From NCBI RefSeq assembly GCF_032854445.1, contig NC_088307.1, forward strand, positions 28,676,484 to 28,740,483: DNA of 64,000 bases, in the 5' to 3' direction. Under the pieces are notes generated by a model, which saw nothing but the letters and a program-made list of their open reading frames with translations, made no database searches and had not been told where the DNA came from. Positions 55,573 through 64,000 of the stretch are shown here, piece by piece. The position numbers and the translations under genes are program-made. The first letter of the stretch is position 1; every line of letters starts with the position of its first letter. This stretch comes from Liolophura sinensis (lineage: Eukaryota > Mollusca > Polyplacophora > Chitonida > Chitonidae).

Positions 55573-58500
55573 TCACAAATCAATCATTCATTCATTCATA
55601 CATTCAATCAGCTGTGCGGTATCAGATTGTGGTAGGCGTGTCGTTTTAATATCAGCACTTTGCCATTTTGTGAATCACCTTTGTGTTGTCGGCACCCACA
55701 CCAAGGTCTCATTCATTCGATCATCCATTCAATCAACTGTGCAGTATCAGGTTGTGATGGACGGATCGTTTTGGTATCAGCACTTTGCCATTGTGGGAAT
55801 CACTTTTGTGTTGTCGGCACCCACACCAAGATCTCATTCATTTATTCATTTATTCATTCATTTATTCATCCATTCAATCAATTGTGCAGTATCAGAGTGT
55901 GGTAGACACATCGTTTTGATATCAGCACTTTGCCATTGTCCGAATCACCTTTGTGTTGTCGGCACCCACACCAAGATCTCATTCATTCATTCATTCATTT
56001 ATTCATCCATTCAAACAACTGTGCAGTATCAGATTGTGGTAGACACATCGTTTTGATATCAGCACTTTGCCATTGTCCGAAACACTTTTGTGTTGTCGGC
56101 ACCCACACCATGATCTCCTTCCTTCCTTCATTCATTCATTTATTCATCCATTCAATCAACTGTGCAGTATCAGATTGTGGTAGACACATCGTTTTGATAT
56201 CAGCACTTTGCCATTGTCCGAGTCACCTTTGTGTTGTCGGCACCCACACCAAGATCTCATTCATTCATTCATTCATTCATTCATTCATTCATTCATTCAT
56301 TCATTCATTCATCCATCCATTCAATCAACTGTGCAGTATCAGATTGTGGTAGGCTGATCGTTTTGATATCAGCACTTTGCCATTGTCCGAATCACTTTTG
56401 TGTTGTCGGCACCCACACCAAGATCTCATTCATTTATTTATTTATTCATTCATTTATTCATCCATTCAATCAACTGTGCAGTATCAGATTGTATTAGACA
56501 GATCGTTTTGATATCAGCACTTTGCCATTGTCCGAATCACTTTTATGTTGTCGGCACCCACACCATAATCTCATTCATTCATTCATTTATTCATTTATTC
56601 ATCCATTCAATCAATAATGCAGTATCAGATTGTATTAGACAGATCGTTTTGATATCAGCACTTTGCCATTGTCCGAATCACTTTTGTGTTGTCGGCACCC
56701 ACACCAAGATCTCATTCATTTATTCATTTATTCATTCATTTATTCATCCATTCAATCAATAGTGCAGTATCAGATTGTATTAGACAGATCGTTTTGATAT
56801 CAGCACTTTGCCATTGTCCGAATCACTTTTGTGTTGTCGGCACCCACACCAAGATCTCATTCATTTATTTATTTATTCATTCATTTATTCATCCATTCAA
56901 TCAACTGTGCAGTATCAGATTGTGGTAGACACATCGTTTTGATATCAGCACTTTGCCATTGTCCGAATCACCTTTGTGTTGTCGGCACCCACACCAAGAT
57001 CTCATTCATTCATTCATTCATTTATTCATCCATTCAAACAACTGTGCAGTATCAGATTGTGGTAGACACATCGTTTTGATATCAGCACTTTGCCATTGTC
57101 CGAATCACTTTTGTGTTGTCGGCACCCACACCAAGATCTCCTTCCTTCATTCATTCATTCATTTATTCATCCATTCAATCAACTGTGCAGTATCAGATTG
57201 TGGTAGACACATCGTTTTGATATCAGCACTTTGCCATTGTCCCAGTCACCTTTGTGTTGTCGGCACGCACACCAAGATCTCATTCATTCATTCATTCATT
57301 CATTCATTCATTCATTCATTCATTCATTCATTCATTCATTCATCCATCCATTCAATCAACAGTGCAGTATCAGATTGTGGTAGGCTGATCGTTTTGATAT
57401 CAGCACTTTGCCATTGTCCGAATCACTTTTGTGTTGTCGGCACCCACACCAAGATCTCATTCATTCATTCATTTATTCATTTATTCATCCATTCAATCAA
57501 TAGTGCAGTATCAGATTGTATTAGACAGATCGTTTTGATATCAGCACTTTGCCATTGTCCGAATCACATTTGTGTTGTCGGCACCCACACCAAGATCTCA
57601 TTCATTTATTCATTTATTCATTCATTTATTCATCCATTCAATCAATAGTGCAGTATCAGATTGTATTAGACAGATCGTTTTGATATCAGCACTTTGCCAT
57701 TGTCCGAATCACTTTTGTGTTGTCGGCACCCACACCAAGATCTCATTCATTTATTCATTTATTCATTCATTTATTCATCCATTCAATCAACTGTGCAGTA
57801 TCAGATTGTGGTAGACACATCGTTTTGATATCAGCACTTTGCCATTGTCCGAATCACCTTTGTGTTGTCGGCACCCACACCAAGATCTCATTCATTCATT
57901 CATTCATTCATTTATTCATCCATTCAATCAACTGTGCAGTATCAGATTGTGGTAGACACATCGTTTTGATATCAGCACTTTGCCATTGTCCGAATCACTT
58001 TTGTGTTGTCGGCACCCACACCAAGATCTCCTTCCTTCATTCATTCATTCATTTATTCATCCATTCAATCAACTGTGCAGTATCAGATTGTGGTAGACAC
58101 ATCGTTTTGATATCAGCACTTTGCCATTGTCCGGGTCACCTTTGTGTTGTCGGCACGCACACCAAGATCTCATTCATTCATTCATTCATTCATTCATTCA
58201 TTCATTCATTCATTCATTCATCCATCCATTCAATCAACAGTGCAGTATCAGATTGTGGTAGGCTGATCGTTTTGATATCAGCACTTTGCCATTGTCCGAA
58301 TCACTTTTGTGTTGTCGGCACCCACACCAAGATCTCATTCATTTATTTATTTATTCATTCATTTATTCATCCATTCAATCAACTGTGCAGTATCAGATAG
58401 TTTTAGACAGATCGTTTTGATATCAGCACTTTGCCATTGTCCGAATCACTTTTGTGTTGTCGGCACCCACACCAAGATCTCATTCATTTATTTATTTATT

Positions 58501-60360
58501 CATTCATTTATTCATCCATTCAATCAACTGTGCAGTATCAGATTGTATTAGACAGATCGTTTTGATATCAGCACTTTGCCATTGTCCGAATCACTTTTAT
58601 GTTGTCGGCACCCACACCAAGATCTCATTCATTCATTCATTTATTCATTTATTCATCCATTCAATCAATAGTGCAGTATCAGATTGTATTAGACAGATCG
58701 TTTTGATATCAGCACTTTGCCATTGTCCGAATCACTTTTATGTTGTCGGCACCCACACCATAATCTCATTCATTCATTCATTTATTCATTTATTCATCCA
58801 TTCAATCAATAGTGCAGTATCAGATTGTATTAGACAGATCGTTTTGATATCAGCACTTTGCCATTGTCCGAATCACATTTGTGTTGTCGGCACCCACACC
58901 ATAATCTCATTCATTCATTCATTCATTCATTCATCCATCCATTCAATCAATAGTGCAGTATCAGATTGTATTAGACAGATCGTTTTGATATCAGCACTTT
59001 GCCATTGTGGGAATCACTTTTGTGTTGTCGGCACCCACACCAAGATCTCATTCATTTATTCATTTATTCATTCATTTATTCATCCATTCAATCAACAGTG
59101 CAGTATCAGATTGTATTAGACAGATCGTTTTGATATCAGCACTTTGCCATTGTCCGAATCACTTTAGTGTTGTCGGCACCCACACCAAGATCTCATTCAT
59201 TTATTCATTTATTCATTCATTTATTCATCCATTCAATCACCTGTGCAGTATCAGATTGTGGTAGACAGATCGTTTTGATATCAGCACTTTGCCATTGTCC
59301 GAATCACCTTTGTGTTGTCGGCACGCACACCAAGATCTCATTCATTCTTTCATTCATTCATTCATTCATTCATTCATTCATTCATTCATTCATTCATTCA
59401 TTCATTCATTCATTCATTCATTCATTCATTCATTCATCCATTCAATCAACAGTGCAGTATCATATTGTGGTAGACTGATCGTTTTGATATCAGCACTTTG
59501 CCATTGTCCGAATCACTTTTGTGTTGTTGGCACCCACACCAAGATCTCATTCATTCATTCATTCATTCATTTATTCATTCGGGGCCTCCGTGGCTCAGTC
59601 GGTTAAAGCGCTAGCGCAGCGTAATGACCCAGGAGTCTCTCACCAATGCGGTCGCTGTGAGTTCAAGTCCAGCTCATGGTGGCGGCCGAACGTGAGAAGG
59701 TCTGCCAGCAACCTGCGTATGGTCGTGGGTTTCCCCCGGGCTCTGCCCGGTTTCCACCCACCATAATGCTGGCCGCCGTCGTATAAGTGTAATATTCTTG
59801 AGTACGGCGTAAAACACCAATCAAAAAAAAAAAAAAATTTATTCATTCATTCATTTATTCATCCATTCAATCAACTGTGCATTATCAGATTGTGTTAGAC
59901 AGATCGTCTTGATACCAGCACTTACTTTGCCATTGTCCGAATCACCTTTGTGTTGTCGGCACCCACACCAAGATCTCATTCATTCATTCATTCATTCATT
60001 TATTTATTCATTTAATCAACTGTGCAGTATCAGATTGTGGTAGACAGATCGTTTTGATATCAGCACTTTGCCACTGTTCGAATCACTTTTGTGTTGTCGA
60101 AACCAACACCAAGATCTCCTTCATTCATTCATTCATTCATTCATTCATTCATTCATTCATTCATTCATTCATTCATTTATTTATCCATTCAATCAACTGT
60201 GCAGTATCAGATTGTGGTAGACAGATCGTTTTGATATCAGCACTTTGACATTGTGGGAATCACATTGATGTTGTCGGCACTTACACCAAGATCTCATTCA
60301 TTTATTCATTCATTTATTCATTCATCCATTCAATCAACTGTGCAGTATCAGATTGTGATA
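55573..60360. repeat. ATTC composite satellite, block 4 (largest)
   Basis: About 30 units of the constant part plus (ATTC)n, 4.8 kb in total, interrupted by a SINE at 59581. Multi-unit blocks are duplicated inside it: the series near 56040-56740 resembles that near 57060-57780 and 57950-58700. Frames up to 231 aa are accidental. Confidence 0.95.
59581..59837 (+). mobile_element. tRNA-derived SINE (family 1), full length and young
   Basis: Starts GGGGCCTCCGTGGCTCAGTC with an A box (TGGCTCAGTCGG), B box GAGTTCAAGTCC, then the CCAGCAACCTGCGTATGG central part, GGGTTTCCCCCGGGCTCTGC and the TTGAGTACGGCGTAAAACAC 3' end, and an A tail. ATTTATTCATTC occurs on both sides but the surrounding ATTC repeat makes the target-site duplication ambiguous. 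It retains many CpG sites. Confidence 0.93.
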
Positions 60361-63300
60361 GACGGGTCGTTTCGATATCAGCACTTCTTCACAACATGGA
60401 CAGCTGGTTGTTGTACAGCAGCATGTGGCATTTGTCATTGTGCGAATCACCTTTATGTTGTCGGTGGCCACACCAAGGTCTCCCGGGGCAATATAAATCT
60501 TTCAGTGATCATCGCTGTAGTTTGCAGCTGTCAGTGTATTCATCTTTCGCCTTGTAATACCGCATCATACTCATCTAACAGAAGCACTCCACTTGATAAA
60601 GTAAAGAGCATTACGTCGTAAAGACATTAACTCTATTTCAATGCAGGGTGTGGTTATTTCGTTTGGATAGAAATCAATCCCATCTTTGTGCAGATGATTC
60701 TGTCATGGCCATGCCCACATACCTACATCTATATGTAAAGCAAACATGAAACCCCGATAATATCAGGCTAAGTTTTACAGTTACCTTCACATTGGCTTCC
60801 GTTCCCATGGTAACCGTCCTTACACGTACAGGTGTAACTCCCAACAATATTGTCACAGTCAGCATTAGCAGAACAGAGGTTATCACCATTACATTCGTCT
60901 ACATCTAAAGAAAAAATCGACATATATTTGTTACTTACAATACGAAAATGGTATATTACTTCCATGTCCTAACCCGAAGAAGTTAAAATATCGTGATGGA
61001 GGCATTTGTTTTACCAACAGAGGCGACCTGCAGCCCGGTCTATTAAGGCGACACTCAACGTCATACTCAGGGTAACACCTGTGCATTCGTGGCCTTCCAA
61101 ATAGCCGTATACCACTGTTTGTCAGCGACGAGAATGTCACGTATTAGATGAACGACTGTGCTGGTGAAGCAGATCCAGATTTATGGTTCACCTTGTTGTC
61201 CACGATAACCACCCTGACGTATACAGCATTGCTACAGTGTCGATTCCTTAACATCATTTACCTCGTGTCCCGGGTAGAAATAACTACTGTGTGAGTTTTT
61301 TTGCTTTTGCAACTAAGCTAATACACTAAACTGTAATCCCACCTTTCTTAGCTATTTAAAGCTCCACACCTTCAACAGTATAATGGTTGGGGTGTCCATT
61401 GGAGGGACTCATTTGGCCGCTTGGACTCCACAAAAAGACACAGTATATGTACACACACCTAATGACTCCATCAGAACAGTCATCACTACAGCGGTAGATA
61501 ACTCACCCACGGAGAGTGTGTACCCGACAGGTGGTCGTTAGGTAGTGAGTGTTCTTTATGAGACACAGTTTTGAAGCACAAAGTTGTTGTGCCCTAAACG
61601 CCATACGTGGTTCAATTTGAATAAAATGATGAATGAATGAGAACTGATGACACCCTGGCAATATTTTTGCCATATCATGACGAGAAAAAAATAAGACCAT
61701 GAAACAGTTATGACCGACTTTCGACGTAAATATGAAAACATTCATATCCAAATATTCGCACGGTTTTAAAATTCAAAATAAACAACCAACATTTTAACAT
61801 AGGGGGATCAAGTATCTATTCCTAATGAAATGGGCCAATGACTTTTCAAACATAATTACAGAATTGGCAGGGTTTACATAATTACAGAATTGGCAGATAA
61901 CTAATATACAGAGTCAGCCATAGCACAGACAATACAGTCAACCAGGTTATGTCTGATGTCATGTAACACACACCGGGAGCAATAGCAAACCGAAAATAAA
62001 ATCGTCTGTTAAATGAGGATGTCAAATACCATTTGCTGAATTTGTTTGGTCGTTTTGTTTCTTGTACCCCACACACTGAACACTTGAAGGTCCCAATCAC
62101 CCTCACAAAAAACGCCGAATACTCTTTGATTAAAAGTCTGTATAATGAATTTTAACTTTTGAAATATAGAATTTTATCCTTTGTTTGATAAATTGAGAAG
62201 AGCCTTAGCCTCGGCAGAAAAGTAAAGATGGGTATGGAAGATGAAGACAACGGACTTACTGCGCAAAAAACAGCTGAAGACACAAACTCCTTCTTTCCAC
62301 CCACTAGTATATATACATTTATAATCCTGATAGTTAGCTTTAATCTCGGAAAATCTTATGAATTATAGGAGTAATTTGACTTCTTATGTTTACGTAGAGA
62401 CATATTACCTTAGTTTTCTGAGAAAGCCGATGCATGAGTATAGACCCAGAAAAAGACAAATACATACAATCGTCGAAATTACAGAAACCTTGAGGCAGAT
62501 CACTGATTAGTGCAGGCGAACTTTGTTTTACAACAGGATATACCCATTTTGTTCTATCGCAAGATGTGCAAATGTGTCAACAGAATAACCATTGTTAAAA
62601 ATAAGAAATGTTTGTTTGATTTGAAAGCAATGGTTTATGTTTCAATTGGCGTGTCCTCCATTGATACTTTTGGGGTATACATTTGTGCGAATTCACATTT
62701 TTATACATCAGTACGTTCGTGCAAAATGACCATAATTTAATAATAACACTGCAATACAGCTAGAAATTGAAATATTAGGGATTTCTAGGCGGCAAATGTC
62801 GCATTTATGAAAATTAGGCTCAGCTACACTTCTTAGATTTTGGCAGACTTTGAGCAAGTCATTCTGGAAAATTCATCTGACAGATATACCACCAAAATAA
62901 ATCGTTTTGCAATTTGTTTTGCTAAACCAATTTTCTTCTTATATTCACTGGACTAGTTGAGAAACAAGACAGATATTTTGTGAAAGACAATTATTTGGGC
63001 TATTCTAAAATAGCAGCAAAAATTCGGTTGTGTTTGTTAGGAGCTGATCGATCTTTGGACAAGAATAGCCGTTCTAGGCTACAGCATATCAAGTATAGTA
63101 TTTCACAGCACTGTGTGGCTTGAGGTATTGCACGTGTGTCAACGTACAGTTTTCACATTACATTGGCTGTTGTCATTTAGAAAGTGATTTTCAAGAAATA
63201 GTATTATAATCATAATTAAAAATGTGCTTTCTGGACTAAGCACAGATTCCGATGTTGAAAATCGACCTGTTCTGAGAGCTGTTTTGTTGTGGAGCTATTG

Positions 63301-64000
63301 AGCGGACGTCAAACAGTCAGTTCTTTTGGAGGGGGCCTGTTGGTTGAATGGTCTACACGGTTGGCATGTATTGCTAGCCATTAGGTGTCTGATTCTGTGC
63401 TGGCTAATTCCAAAACCCGATTTTGTATCAGCCAAGTTTAGTAGTGGAATCTGTGCTATATAAAGAGAGTTTAAATTTATATAGCAGAGATAATATTTTA
63501 ATACCAACCAGATTGGTGTTTGAACATACCATTATACAACATATGCTTTGCATTTCGTCATCGCAAAGGAGATTGGAAAATTTCGTAAACCACTTGTACT
63601 GGGTTGGGGTTTAATAGATTAATTAAATTTAAGCAATCAAGTAACTTTAAACAGGCTATGCTGTGGATCTGGGACAAAAAAACCATACTGGCTGATCAGA
63701 TAAAACAGCTAACACGTGCACAACCGAGATTGATATTTTGTGATAAGTAATTATTTGGTTGATCCTACAATAATAGCAAAAATTTCAGTCGGATTTGAGC
63801 TGATCGATGCTTAGCTTTCAAAAATACAGACCCGTACCCTACCATTCACTAACCTGGAACTCGATCTTTGCGAGTTTGTTGTTCTCAACATGTCAAAGAT
63901 GCACGCTACAAAAACGTGTTTCCTTTAATCCTACAGTCCTGACTGAATATCACCTAGTTATTAGTGGATAATGAAACCATAATGTTACAGTAAACACACA
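60361..64000. repeat. Segmental duplication unit 4 (cut by the window edge)
   Basis: Colinear with units 2 and 3 up to the edge and includes the extra block (CCCGTACCCTACCATTCACT onward) that unit 1 lacks. An 18-bp satellite and an EGF-b exon would be expected beyond 64000. Confidence 0.92.
60785..60904 (-). CDS. EGF-a exon, copy 4
   Basis: 120 nt, phase 1-1, donor GTAACT, acceptor TTTCTTTAG. Reads [17 protein letters not shown], then [20 protein letters not shown] and QCEG. Two substitutions against copies 2-3 (T to I, I to T); all cysteines and calcium residues are kept. Confidence 0.9.

Larger units (their letters stand above)
25345..64000 (-). other. EGF-domain single-pass membrane receptor gene, 3' part (gene span)
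   Basis: Assembled from exons that share compatible phases on the minus strand, read right to left: EGF-a (60904), EGF-b (55149), EGF-a (49810), broken EGF-b (48661), EGF-a (45232), EGF-b (43909), EGF-a (38439), transmembrane (30492) and cytoplasmic tail (25726, stop at 25345). The EGF exons are all phase 1-1, so any can be skipped without a frame change. The 5' end with signal peptide and any other ectodomain lies beyond 64000. I do not recognise a named orthologue: calcium-binding EGF repeats directly before a membrane span occur in several receptor families, and Draper/MEGF10-type receptors have a different EGF type. The exon chain is inferred from phase and order, not from transcripts. 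Confidence 0.7.

Overview
This is eukaryotic, intron-rich, low-gene-density DNA. It is most likely from a mollusc or another lophotrochozoan. That call rests on multi-exon animal genes with GT-AG introns, on a tRNA-headed SINE whose tail carries the 'TTGAGTACGGCGTAAAACACC' type of 3' end that I associate with mollusc genomes, and on a very heavy minisatellite load. The species is an inference; no marker gene fixes it.

Two genes can be supported, both on the minus strand and both cut by the window edge. (1) From about 16.2 kb down to the left edge lies the 5' part of a DHX9 / RNA helicase A (maleless-type) gene. Four coding exons (14256-14146, 7514-7373, 5576-5349, 2380-2241) join in phase. 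They encode the first double-stranded-RNA-binding domain, the linker and the start of the second dsRBD. The helicase core lies beyond the left edge. Every DHX9 intron in view carries tandem arrays: a 66-bp array of about 86 copies fills intron 1, 22-bp and 42-bp arrays are in intron 2, 75-bp and 42-bp arrays are in intron 3, and a 122-bp array is in intron 4. (2) From the right edge down to 25.3 kb lies the 3' part of a single-pass membrane receptor. It has alternating calcium-binding EGF exons of two types (four of type a, two intact and one broken of type b), then one transmembrane exon (30492-30414) and one cytoplasmic-tail exon (25726-25345). All exon junctions are compatible. The tail is rich in tyrosines and contains an ITAM-like pair.

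The EGF part grew by tandem segmental duplication: four copies of a 4.4-6.4 kb unit (37.9-44.3, 44.7-49.1, 49.3-55.6, 60.4-64.0 kb) are separated by blocks of an ATTC-rich composite satellite. The second copy has lost about 2.2 kb, including an 18-bp satellite and the 3' part of its type-b EGF exon.

Between the genes (16.4-25.3 kb) and in the last receptor intron there are further arrays (39-bp, 70-bp, 20-bp, 19-bp, 40-bp, 28-bp, 45-bp), three SINE families, some copies with clear target-site duplications, and a decayed non-LTR retrotransposon with reverse-transcriptase C-terminus and RNase H remnants (26.99-28.2 kb). The longest open frames in the window (677 and 690 aa, 405 and 434 aa, 320 aa, 292 aa) are by-products of repeat units whose length is a multiple of three; I do not treat them as genes. 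The most interesting structure is the 66-bp array in DHX9 intron 1: each unit is a near copy of the real exon-2 3' splice site and also carries a 9-bp inverted repeat around it.
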